This document shows positions 28,571-36,557 of a stretch of DNA of 36,557 nt, piece after piece. The DNA is from Byssochlamys sp. IMV 00236 (taxonomy: Eukaryota; Ascomycota; Eurotiomycetes; Eurotiales; Thermoascaceae): contig MSJH02000110.1 in the NCBI GenBank assembly GCA_001931875.2, forward strand, positions 1-36,557, written 5' to 3'. The notes under the pieces are model-generated. The model did no database searches, was not told where the DNA came from, and was given only the letters and a program-made list of their open reading frames with translations. Both the position numbers and the translations under genes were made by a program. Every line of letters starts with the position of its first letter. Position 1 is the first letter of the stretch.

Positions 28571-29653
28571 ATGTTTCGCTTTGGTAAAGCCCTTGTTCAG
28601 CATGCCGCATTAAGGGCTCCTGCTGTTACAGTTCCTCGATTATACCACCCTGCCAAAGCAACCAGCATGGATTCTTTAGTGAGTCGATTCCATCAGCTAC
28701 GATTCAATTCTACCAATGGTTCAACATTTGTCAGTGGATTCAATACACAAGGCAATGCAGTGATTGACAACATCCAATCTTCTGCTCTTCCTTCTAGTCA
28801 GTTCAAGACCAAGAAACCAACGACACCCGGTAAGCGTTGGTTGAAACGAGTACCCCGTGATCATCTCTACAAGGGTAAAGCTGTTCGAGCCTTGACCGTC
28901 GCCAAACGAAGCACAGGTGGTCGTAACAACACAGGCCGTATCACGATCCGTCACCGAGGTGGAGGTCATAAACGACGTATTCGTATCCTAGACTGGCACC
29001 GTCAAGAGACTGGCACACAGACAGTCGTTCGATTAGAATATGACCCCGGACGTACAGCCTGGATTGCTTTGTTGAGACACGACAAGTCTGGAAAATTGAG
29101 CTATATTGTAGCTCCTCATGGATTGAAAGCAGGCGATCAAGTGACATCATATCGAGCCATGAAGGATCAAGAGGGAGATATTACACGTACGGTAGCTATT
29201 GATGTAGGTAACTGTATGCCCCTCAAGATGGTCCCTGTTGGTACAATCGTTCACAACATTGGTTTAAAGCGAGATGGTCCTGGTGTGATGGCAAGAGCAG
29301 CAGGTACTTATGCTCAATTGATTCAAACAGGAGAGAAGGGATACGCACAGGTTCGTTTGTCAAGTGGAGAAGTTCGTTTGGTGCCTGTCGATGCTTGTGC
29401 TACCATTGGCTCTGTCAGTAATCCAGATCATCAACACGAAATGATGGGTAAAGCAGGAAGATTAAGATGGATGGGTATTCGTCCTACTGTCCGTGGTACA
29501 GCCATGAACTCGGTTGACCATCCTCATGGTGGTGGTAGAGGTAAATCAAAGGGTAATAAGGATCCTAGATCACCTTGGGGTGTATTGGCAAAGGGTGGCA
29601 AGACAAGAAAGACACCCAATCCATTTGTTGTTAAACCAAGACCAAGACGTTAA
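28571..29653 (+). CDS. Mitochondrial large-subunit ribosomal protein uL2m
   Basis: Bacterial-type L2 of the mitochondrial ribosome, placed at the peptidyl-transferase centre. Single exon, 360 residues. Residues 1 to about 45 are basic and hydroxylated with no acidic start, a mitochondrial presequence (MFRFGKALVQHAALRAP). The body is L2: GRITIRHRGGGHKRRIRIL in the N-terminal RNA-binding domain, AIDVGNCMPLKMVPVGTIVH and RDGPGVMARAAGTYAQL in the middle. The C-terminus has the universally conserved NSVDHPHGGGRGKSKGNKDP with the functionally important histidine. It corresponds to yeast RML2. The codons and lack of introns contrast with its intron-rich neighbours. It lies 266 bp after the nucleoside transporter on the same strand. 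Confidence 0.96.
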   Translation: MFRFGKALVQHAALRAPAVTVPRLYHPAKATSMDSLVSRFHQLRFNSTNGSTFVSGFNTQGNAVIDNIQSSALPSSQFKTKKPTTPGKRWLKRVPRDHLYKGKAVRALTVAKRSTGGRNNTGRITIRHRGGGHKRRIRILDWHRQETGTQTVVRLEYDPGRTAWIALLRHDKSGKLSYIVAPHGLKAGDQVTSYRAMKDQEGDITRTVAIDVGNCMPLKMVPVGTIVHNIGLKRDGPGVMARAAGTYAQLIQTGEKGYAQVRLSSGEVRLVPVDACATIGSVSNPDHQHEMMGKAGRLRWMGIRPTVRGTAMNSVDHPHGGGRGKSKGNKDPRSPWGVLAKGGKTRKTPNPFVVKPRPRR

Positions 29654-29741
29654 ACCTTTGTTTTCTTTTTTTGTTGTTATTGTATAGAAATAAAAAATAT
29701 AAACCATTGTTAACCCCTTTTTTCTCTCTCTTCTTTACATC

Positions 29742-30044
29742 ATGTCTTTTCAAGATCAAAATAAGGCAAGCTTCTTCTTCCTTCGTTCGGATGTCAGTAA
29801 TACAACACAGTTACCATATATCTCAAGTACACAAGAAGAGAGGGTATCAAAAGAATTGATACCATTAGCTGCAGCCATCTTGGTAGCAAATGAGCAAATG
29901 TCGTCAGATAAAAGAAATAACAACAGCAATTCAAATGATACAGACAGCCTAAAGAGCTTTTCGTCATGGTTATGTTTTGATGAGGAAGAAGAAAAGAAGA
30001 AAGATAGTAATGAACCTATCTCTTATCAAGATAAAAAAGAATAA
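29742..30044 (+). CDS. Hypothetical protein, 100 residues
   Basis: Begins MSFQDQNKASFFFL, has a mildly hydrophobic LIPLAAAILVANEQ segment too short to be a sure membrane span, a polar Asn/Ser-rich middle and an acidic-then-basic tail (FDEEEEKKKDSNE). The start follows a pyrimidine-rich leader typical of genes in this window and lies 88 bp after the uL2m stop. It ends 32 bp from the convergent NIPA-like gene. No family is recognised. Small size leaves room for chance, but the start context and clean spacing favour a real gene. Confidence 0.5.
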   Translation: MSFQDQNKASFFFLRSDVSNTTQLPYISSTQEERVSKELIPLAAAILVANEQMSSDKRNNNSNSNDTDSLKSFSSWLCFDEEEEKKKDSNEPISYQDKKE

Positions 30045-30076
30045 AAGTTGCTTTTAATCAAAACATCAAAAGGGTA

Positions 30077-31323
30077 TTAAGGATGGACGAGTAGTCCGGT
30101 ATTTTCATCTGCTTGATCCTGTTGGTTCTTTTTACACAAAGACTTCATCCTTGTCCACCAACCCTTTTTTCTAATATATGATCGATGAGCTCCTGCTTCG
30201 TCCAGCGAAGAAGAGGAAGAAGAATGACCACTTGGCTTTAAGAATGGATGAGACTCATCCGATGCAAAGGATCTTGATGTGAGTTTGGGGGAATCTGGTA
30301 AAGCAATAGGTGACTGTACGGATATCACGAGCACACCACAGACTAGGAAAAAGATACCAAAGAGAACAGCGACAATTTGCCACCAATACAGTCTATCCCA
30401 CTGATTGTAATAGACAAGACCATTGAATAGACACGAGACATTGAATGAGCAAAAGTTGAGAGGGACAAGGATAATAGTGTCGCATAATTGTACGCCTCGA
30501 TTTAAATAATACAGCTATTAAAGATGGTTTATCTTACTGTTTTATGCTTTTTTTTTTTGCCTACTTGTAAAATAGCAGTAAATGCAAGTGCAAATACAAT
30601 GACCCAAGTGAGCGGGTACACAAATTGATTGTCATGATGAAATACAGATAAAATAAGCAATTCAAGCCCACTTTTGGCAAACAACATGGCTTGGCTACTG
30701 ATATTTGCTCCCAATACACCATAACTACACAATTATATTAATACACTCGCTCCTTATTCAACTAATAAAACTTGTAACCTTATACCGAGATATTTTCTTA
30801 AATCAGGAGAATAACGTAATGGCTGAACCTTGACGAGGTGTTCCATAATATGAGTTGCAAGCAATCCAAAAAAGGTAAATGATTCCAATAAGGCAAAATA
30901 AACGATAAATGAAGGTCGCTTATAGAGCTGTATCAGATCCTCCAGGCTATGGTTGGGTTCAGGCACAACCCCAAAACCAGCAATCAAACTAGCTCCTGAA
31001 AACACAAGACTGGTTCCGATCGCAGTTCGTTTGGTGAATGGGTCGCCAAGAATCCAATTGGCAAAGATGGCATTAAACACAAGTCCGATGGAGCCTAATG
31101 GAGCTAGAATGACAATGGGTAAATAGCCGATGGTGCAAGTAGATGCTATCAAGTTGGAAATGGTGTAAATCAAGAAACCAGAGATCCACAATGGTCGTTT
31201 ATAAACTGGTATAGACACATCTGCAATAAGGTGAGACTTTCTCTGTAAAGAAATTCCAAGTGCTTGAGTCATGTTTGCTATTAGAGCAACCACTAAGGGA
31301 CCCCATATGTCGACAACAAACAT
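30077..31323 (-). CDS. NIPA-type magnesium transporter (DUF803)
   Basis: Multipass membrane protein of the NIPA family in the drug/metabolite transporter superfamily, implicated in Mg2+ transport. Predicted exons on the minus strand are 30779-31323, 30565-30724 and 30077-30514, giving 380 residues; introns are 54 and 50 bp. The first ATG is at 31321-31323; an upstream in-frame TTG was not used. Nine membrane segments can be traced, from WGPLVVALIANMTQALGISL to YWWQIVAVLFGIFFLVCGVL. NIPA hallmarks are ALGISLQRKSH, YKRPLWISGFL, APLGSIGLVFNAIFANWILG and NISSQAMLFAKSGLELL. The cytosolic tail of about 80 residues is Ser-rich and basic (SSSSSSLDEAGAHRSY). The transported ion is inferred from the family only. 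Confidence 0.85.
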
Positions 31324-31386
31324 CGGGAATAAAGAAGACAAAAGAAAAGAAAAGAGACAGAGAGAAAAATTTATTTTATACTTAAT

Positions 31387-33593
31387 TTATGCTTGATGCC
31401 AATAGGGTTGCTGCTGTTGTCTTATGTACGGAGGATAATTTGTTTGCTGATGGCTATATGGATAATAGACACCATTGGTTATAGGCTGAGATGGTTGTTG
31501 TTGAGGTACTTGTTGTTGTTGCTGCTGGTGTTGTTGTTGTTGCTGTGGTGGTTGTAGAGATGGTTGTTGTTGTGGCTGTTGTACATTATTAGGCGTATTA
31601 GTATTATTATTACTATTGCTGTTATTATTGAGTTGATCTTTATTATACATCATTTCATTGTGTGATACCACTGGTACAGGATGATGAAGTGGTGGTGCTG
31701 CTGCAGGCTGTGGATTACTGTTGTGATTGCCATTAGTGTATTTATGGTCATAGTGTGCCATTCCATGATACTCTTCATAAGTAGGATATTCAAAAGTTTT
31801 ACCGCCATAGACAGGATATTTATAGTAATTGTTATTTTGGGGTTGATAATTAGGATAGTAATAATAAGAGTAATATGGGTGTCCACCGTATTGAGTTGGT
31901 GGTGGTGGTGGTGGAGTACTGTTGTCTACCATCATTGTCTGTTGTTGTGGCACGGGGGGATGATGAGCTGGAGGGTGGTGAGGGTGGGGTGGTACTGTGC
32001 TATATTTGTCTCTGAACAGATGAGCAGATCCGACTGAAGGTGAATGACCGTATGGGTCATAGTATCCCTATAAATGATAATCAGTCATAAACACATACAC
32101 ACACATAAGATAGCCATTTTACCATTCTTTGTGTATCATTAGAATACACCGTATTATATTCTCCACCTGTATATCCAGCTGCTGTATGTGGTACATAATA
32201 TGGATTAATATATGAATCAGCTACAGGCTGTTGTTGTGTTTGTTGTAATGGGTAATTGAATCCTACGAGCCCCGCCATAGGTAATGGTGTCTGTTGTTGT
32301 TGTTGTTGTTGTTGTAAAGGATGAAGCTGGTTGACAGGTAGCGGTGGCTGTGTGTTTGCTTGTTGAGCCACATGTTGGGCAGCTTGGACTGAGGATGGTT
32401 GCGCTACAGATTGGAATGAAGGTAGTTGTTGATGTGGCTGTGGCTGTGGTTGGGGTTGGGGTGTTTGTAATTGCTGTTGTTGCGGTAATGAAATTTCTGG
32501 CTGAGGTGGTTCCTCTTTTTGCTGTGGTACCTGCTCAGTGACAGTCTGTATCACTACTTCATTCTTACTCTCTACTTCCCTTGTCTTCTCGTCTTCCTTT
32601 TCGCCAGCCTCGATACTTTCATCACCAGTAGAGATGGTAAGGCTACCAAATTGAACATTAACAGAAGCTATAGGCGCAGATTGATTTGTAGGCAAGACGA
32701 CAGCTTCAGTCTGGTTCAATCTTCGAATCGTACGGTGAACCTGTATGACCTTTTCTTCTTTCATGACTCTGGTCTTTTCCTCTTGAGATTCTTGTTCTTT
32801 TCTATCTTCTTGTTCCTCTTTTGCTTCTGTTGGTTCTTCTACCTCCTTTATCTCTTCTTGTTGTTGTTGTTCTTCTTCTTCATTTACAGCTTCCTTCTTT
32901 TCTATTTCATTTAATGTGTCTGCCTGTTCATCGATTTCCTTTTCTGGCTCTTGTTCCTCCTCTGTTGATTCTTGTTTAGTTTCCTCGGTTACTCTAGTTT
33001 GCTCGTCCTTTACTTCCTCCTTTTTCACTGGTTCTACTGTCTTTTGTTCTGTTGGAGGAGGGGAAGGTGGTCCTTTCAGGATACTTGCCCATGAAGGCTT
33101 TTGTGGCTCTGGGTTTGCTTGTGGTTTTACTTCTTGCTTGTTGTTATTATGCTTTGATTTAGCTTAAAAAGGAAGAAATATGAATAAAGTCGTCTACATA
33201 TTAACCTCTATTTTTTTTTTTTTTTACTGCCAACTAACTTACAGGGTTTTCCTTTTGATTTACTACTACGCGAGTCTAAAAAGTGGACGACTGAGTAAAA
33301 GTAAAATGACACCTTGATATATACTTACCTCCTTTATTATTCAAGAATGGTTTCTTTTGTTGTACTGATTTTGTCCTCTTTGTCTTGACTTGACCCCACT
33401 GACTGGCGTGACCTTCTGAAATGCGGTTGATGGCTAGATCCAAGTCACCTTGACATTCGTCCATGACAAAAAGTAAATCTTCTTGACTCCAACCGGGAAA
33501 TAACTCAATAAGCGAAGACAAGTGCTGTTTATAGAGTGATTTGAAGGTCTTGAGATCATTTTGATTTTTGGATTGGTTTCGCTTAGATGGCAT
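31387..33593 (-). CDS. DEF1: CUE-domain, Gln-rich protein of the DEF1 type
   Basis: Def1 promotes ubiquitylation and removal of RNA polymerase II stalled at DNA damage; its CUE domain recruits the Elongin-Cullin ligase. Predicted exons on the minus strand are 33329-33593, 33243-33275, 32123-33162 and 31387-32067, giving 672 residues; introns are 53, 80 and 55 bp and keep frame. Residues about 20-65 form the CUE domain: LIELFPGWSQEDLLFVMDE, then CQGDLDLAINRISEGHASQW. A basic linker leads to KPSWASILKGPPSPPP, a motif also found in Def1 proteins. Then come an E/K/Q-rich region and a long Gln/Pro/Asn/Tyr-rich tail with polyQ runs, the low-complexity part that in yeast is cleaved by the proteasome to free nuclear Def1. 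Similar CUE plus Gln-rich layouts occur in other proteins, so the exact assignment is strong but not proven. Confidence 0.78.
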
Positions 33594-33661
33594 CTCTTTT
33601 TCTTTTTCTTTATTCTGGGGTTCTTTTAGATTATGGGAGGAGAAAGAGAGAAAGAGAGAAG

Positions 33662-33704
<43 letters not shown>

Positions 33705-33935
33705 GGGAAATAAAATTATATATAAATATATATATAAAATGATACTTTATATATACGTTATGTACTGTTCTGAAATATATAAAAAAAAGGCTCTGCTATT
33801 GTATTTTTGGTGTTTGCCTAAAGACTAAAAAAAAGAGAGAGAAAAGAGAGAAGAAAAAAAAATTAAAATAGAGCGCGCAAAGTAAGCAAACAGAGAGAAA
33901 GAAAGAAAGCGAAAACATCGGAGAAGTAAATATAA
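33594..33935. other. Spacer with a GT microsatellite and purine-rich tract
   Basis: Between the DEF1 start and the stop of the next minus-strand gene. It contains (TG)n at 33664-33702, an AT-dinucleotide stretch to about 33740 and a purine-rich A/G tract near 33825-33910. No gene is seen. Confidence 0.6.
33664..33702. repeat. (TG)n microsatellite
   Basis: About 19 TG units in a row upstream of DEF1. Seen directly; length is prone to polymerase slippage and to sequencing error. Confidence 0.95.
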
Positions 33936-34739
33936 TCAGTTTATTTCATAGGTTAATGGGGACACTTTACGATGTTCACCACGTATGAATATATCTTTTC
34001 TTCTAGGCAAAAATCCTCTTGGTTTTAATGGGCTCAGCAATTTGCGTGATCGTATCATGTTTAGTTCTGCAGAAATCATTCTCAAGTGATCAGGGTTTGA
34101 TCGGGTATCTCTGGTGTAGGCATTGGTATCTGGATTGAATCTAGGTTGTGTCGTTGCCTCTGATCTTCTTCTTTTCATTAACTTTCTTGGCGGTGGTGGT
34201 AAGGGTATGATATGACGCGGTGATGTCTTTGGAGTGGGAGAAGAGACAACGAGCGATTTCTTTAGTTTTGCAATCGTTTCATTCCATACCTGTTGATCTA
34301 TATTCGATAGCTGAGGAGGCGAGGAAGAGATCGCATAGGATTGTGTAGTAATCAATGAACGTAAGAGATGAGTATCCTGCTGTATCTCGCTTAGTGAAGG
34401 TGGAGGCATATGTAGTGGTAATACATGAGTCAAGGAAAAATCAGTTGATGAATTAAGCTCTTCTTCATCTGGTATAGACTCTTTACTGTCCACCACAACC
34501 CAGTCTTCTACATGGGACATACGGCGTTTGATCGTCCTTTCTTGTTGAATTTTCTTTTTCTTTTTACGTTTATTGTTATTTGACATTGGCGGAATATTGC
34601 CATAGGGCTTTGTATTTACTTGCGCTGCAAGTTGTTTGATAAGCTCTTTATAAGAACGTTCCTTTGAATCATTAAACGTATTATTATTGGTAGTAAGAAG
34701 GGTTGAAGGAGGGGATAACACGTCCATGATAGCAGGCAT
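33936..34739 (-). CDS. Hypothetical, probably nuclear, largely disordered protein
   Basis: Single exon, 267 residues, starting at ATG 34737-34739 (MPAIMDVLSPPSTLL); an in-frame TTG further upstream was not used. A lysine-rich patch (NNNKRKKKKKIQQERTIKRR, residues about 55-75) is a likely nuclear localisation signal. Several Ser/Thr-Pro sites follow (VVSSPTPKTSPRH) with a proline run and another basic patch (PRKLMKRRRSE). The C-terminal 55 residues look conserved and ordered: SNPDHLRMISAELNMIRSRK, then LLSPLKPRGFLPRRKDIFIR. I do not recognise the family. The pattern of SP/TP sites, basic patches and one short conserved box suits a kinase-regulated nuclear factor, which is only an inference. 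Confidence 0.7.
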   Translation of the reverse strand: MPAIMDVLSPPSTLLTTNNNTFNDSKERSYKELIKQLAAQVNTKPYGNIPPMSNNNKRKKKKKIQQERTIKRRMSHVEDWVVVDSKESIPDEEELNSSTDFSLTHVLPLHMPPPSLSEIQQDTHLLRSLITTQSYAISSSPPQLSNIDQQVWNETIAKLKKSLVVSSPTPKTSPRHIIPLPPPPRKLMKRRRSEATTQPRFNPDTNAYTRDTRSNPDHLRMISAELNMIRSRKLLSPLKPRGFLPRRKDIFIRGEHRKVSPLTYEIN

Positions 34740-34846
34740 AATAAATGGGGTTTCTATAGAAAAAGAAAGAAAGGGAAAAAATAGAAAAAAAAAAGTAGAG
34801 GGCAATCATTTTTATTCCATACTCTTTTGTTCAACCTAAAAATTAT

Positions 34847-35275
34847 CTATTTTTGTCTCCAATCACGAAAACTCATTCCGGCCTCTTTCCATGGTGTTGG
34901 TGATTTATGCGTAGCGACACTTTCTATTTTTGAATATGACTCTTCTTGCCTATCCATTGACAAATAAAATATCACAACAGCCATGAGACCAAAGCCACCC
35001 AAGATACTTCGCCTGGTCCATAGATGGGTATCAATTGTTGTCGTTGCTGTCGAAGGGGGATAATGCCTTATGAGAGGTTGCTTTGGTATTGTCTTGTGAG
35101 TTAGTACTTCATAAGCATATTTGATGTCTTTAAACCTCGCTGTGGTATCCTTTATCTTGGATACATCCGGATGATATATTTTACATAGTTCGAGGTAACG
35201 TTTTCGGATTTCCTTTTGGGTAGAATACCTTCCAACTCCTAAAATCTCATAGGGTGATTTGTCATTTATCCCCAT
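34847..35275 (-). CDS. J-domain (DnaJ) membrane-anchored co-chaperone
   Basis: 142 residues in one exon. An N-terminal J domain occupies residues about 6-70: SPYEILGVGRYSTQKEIRKR, then YLELCKIYHPDVSKIKDTT with the HPD tripeptide that stimulates Hsp70 ATPase, and FKDIKYAYEVL. A linker of about 30 residues leads to one membrane span (ILGGFGLMAVVIFYLSM) and a short polar tail ending FRDWRQK. The J domain plus single C-terminal span resembles small mitochondrial or ER J-proteins such as yeast Jid1. No Gly/Phe region or zinc finger is present, so it is class III. ATG 35273-35275 is the first in frame. Organelle and partner Hsp70 are unknown. Confidence 0.83.
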   Translation of the reverse strand: MGINDKSPYEILGVGRYSTQKEIRKRYLELCKIYHPDVSKIKDTTARFKDIKYAYEVLTHKTIPKQPLIRHYPPSTATTTIDTHLWTRRSILGGFGLMAVVIFYLSMDRQEESYSKIESVATHKSPTPWKEAGMSFRDWRQK

Positions 35276-35623
35276 CCAAATTTTATAAAGAGAAAAAAAA
35301 AAGAGAGGGACAAATGTTGGTGGACTTTTGACTAAACATGGATAAAAAGTTTCTAGGCCAGCTGCCAAATGATATTTGTTTATTTGCTTCTGTTTCAACA
35401 AGTTACCAACATCTTGAGTATTACTCTAGTAAATACTTGTTTGATCACGAAGCTTATATGCAGTGCAATCATAACATGGTTAAACCAAGGAAAGTCTATG
35501 TTCTCATAAATGTACTTGTTTAAAACGAAGATTATAAAGCATCATTGACTGTTAGCATGACTGGTCATTTAAAAGCCTTACTATATCTATTTGCTGCTTA
35601 AATGACGGATAATCATTTTTCGA
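35276..35623. other. Spacer upstream of the J-domain gene
   Basis: About 350 bp. A 61-codon plus-strand stretch starts near 35338 (MDKKFLGQLPNDICLF) with no family match or supporting context. The adjacent minus-strand sequence is presumably promoter. No RNA gene or repeat is seen. Confidence 0.4.
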
Positions 35624-36352
35624 TCATAGCACACGTTTTGGCTCTTTTCCTCTTTTGTGCACGGCTTTCTTTTTTCTCTTTTTCAAATAAGCTTTTTTTG
35701 TGTCATACAGCCGAATGCTAAGAAAAGGTCCATGCCAGAGGTCATTACTTTCTTTCATGTGTCTTGCAAGAGTTGACCTCTTTATAAACACTCTTAAAGT
35801 TAGAACAGAGGACTTTCTAATGTATAATCGAGATCGGCTGAGCCTGCTGTCTATGAAGTTGATGATATGCTCTGAATGCTTCATCTTGAGCTTGCTTCTG
35901 TTGCTCTTCTTTTCTTCAGCAGCCTTTTTCAGTAAACACTACAACATCACTTTTTCATCTATTCTATAGGCAACATCTGTTCACCATAGCTGTTCTATAG
36001 CATAACTGTTGTATAATTTAAAGGAGCTTCTTCATTACCCTTTCTTTTTCAATTTCAATTTCTATATCGCTTGCGCTACCTTTTGTGCCTTGGTTTTATT
36101 CATTTTATAAGGAGTGAGTATGGGCAAACTATTCGAGGTATATCGCTAACGTATATGGATCCAGTGTCCGGCAAGAAATAAATGACAGCGATATTGTTAA
36201 GCAGAACTTCCATGTGGGCATTGTCAAATGTGTTTTGGTCTCTGTGTTACAGTGCTTTGAGTCTCAATTGAGCGATTTTTTCCTTTTGTAAAGCCATACT
36301 TTTGTAGTCAACGTGACAATAGTCTTTAACTTTAAAAAGAAGTATAGCCATA
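35624..36352 (-). pseudogene. Decayed ORF of unknown family, possibly mobile-element derived
   Basis: The minus strand holds a chain of protein-like pieces. From 36352 an open stretch (KVKDYCHVDYKSMALQKEKI) is broken by one TAA and continues in the same frame (FDNAHMEVLLNNIAVIYFLP, DIPRIVCPYSLL) to a TGA at 36100-36102. A second piece from about 35943 reads KKAAEEKKSNRSKLKMKHSE, then a basic segment with KRSTLARHMKESNDLWHG and DTKKAYLKKRKKKAVHKRGK to TGA 35624-35626. Order, strand and basic composition suggest one former gene, but I recognise no family. It could also be a multi-exon gene whose introns I cannot place. Confidence 0.35.
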
Positions 36353-36518
36353 ATGTCATGAATAGATACATAGGGTGTTGTATGTAGTTAACCCAAGTCC
36401 TGTGTGGTCATTAAGTTCATTAGCCTGTGTTCTTTGTCACATGTGTATAATAAAAAATTAAAGATTCTCTACAGACGCGGACAAAGATTATGTTCTGTTG
36501 CTTATTAAATCACTCATT

Positions 36519-36521
<3 letters not shown>

Positions 36522-36557
<36 letters not shown>
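36522..36557. repeat. Terminal poly(A), 36 nt
   Basis: The window ends in 36 consecutive A residues after CATTCAT. This may be where assembly stopped at a homopolymer, or the poly(A) end of a retroelement or processed copy. An AATAAA lies about 75 nt before it. Confidence 0.9.

Noticed and set aside
31681..32037. Plus-strand ORF of 118 codons with Trp runs
   Set aside because: Antisense of the Pro/Asn/Gln-rich tail of DEF1; the Trp run is the complement of a proline run.
35338..35523. 61-codon plus-strand ORF upstream of the J-domain gene
   Set aside because: No conserved motif, no splice context and AT-rich codons; most likely chance.

Overview
The window looks like nuclear DNA of an early-diverging filamentous fungus, most likely a Mucorales (Mucoromycota) species. 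The DNA is AT-rich and the genes carry many short GT-AG introns, almost all 47-80 bp. The gene set fits a mucoralean fungus: a rhizopuspepsin-type aspartic protease, an SLC28-type nucleoside transporter, an aquaglyceroporin, a mitochondrial uL2 and a fungal GSK3. The sequence opens inside a ribosomal protein gene and ends in a run of 36 A, so it may be a whole contig. I rebuilt exon structures by hand from splice signals, reading frame and family conservation. Every intron is therefore a prediction from genomic sequence.

Layout. 1-611 (-): 3'-truncated eL18. 779-1071: a possible decayed ORF. 1781-2624 (+): kinetochore SPC25. 2684-4138 (+): SEC12/PREB, the Sar1 exchange factor. 4443-4894 (-): a five-exon, 76-residue membrane protein. 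It shares a 172-bp divergent promoter with EMC3 (5067-6253 +). EMC3 ends 8 bp from a convergent secreted aspartic protease (6262-7654 -). After 1.8 kb without a recognisable gene comes a cAMP-type phosphodiesterase (9484-11071 -). 11.5-13.5 kb is a mobile-element graveyard: a broken DD34E Tc1/mariner transposase, an unidentified minus-strand fragment and a PD-(D/E)XK-like ORF without a start codon.

14290-14625 (-) may be a 70-residue gene. Next come an aquaglyceroporin (14726-16106 -), 1.6 kb of spacer with a tRNA-like relic, a cis-prenyltransferase for dolichol synthesis (17706-18661 +) and a convergent Golgi GDPase, GDA1 (18699-20170 -). GDA1 is divergent from GSK3 (20273-21731 +). An FCP1-like protein with a degenerate catalytic motif (21779-23035 -) is divergent from SEC2 (23492-24781 +). 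After 1.7 kb of spacer come a concentrative nucleoside transporter (26489-28304 +), mitochondrial uL2 (28571-29653 +) and a small unknown gene (29742-30044 +). The last part is mostly minus strand: a NIPA-type transporter, the CUE-domain protein DEF1, an unknown nuclear-looking protein, a J-domain membrane protein, a decayed unknown ORF and the terminal poly(A).

Most genes are housekeeping. Five of them act in early secretion, glycosylation or exocytosis (SEC12, EMC3, the prenyltransferase, GDA1, SEC2), but nothing in the sequence shows that they form a co-regulated unit. I did not find a clear new multi-gene system. The best leads are the FCP1-like pseudo-phosphatase, unusual splicing (ATG-only first exons, a frame-neutral GSK3 intron, three in-frame tandem acceptors in GDA1) and the 11.5-13.5 kb mobile-element region.
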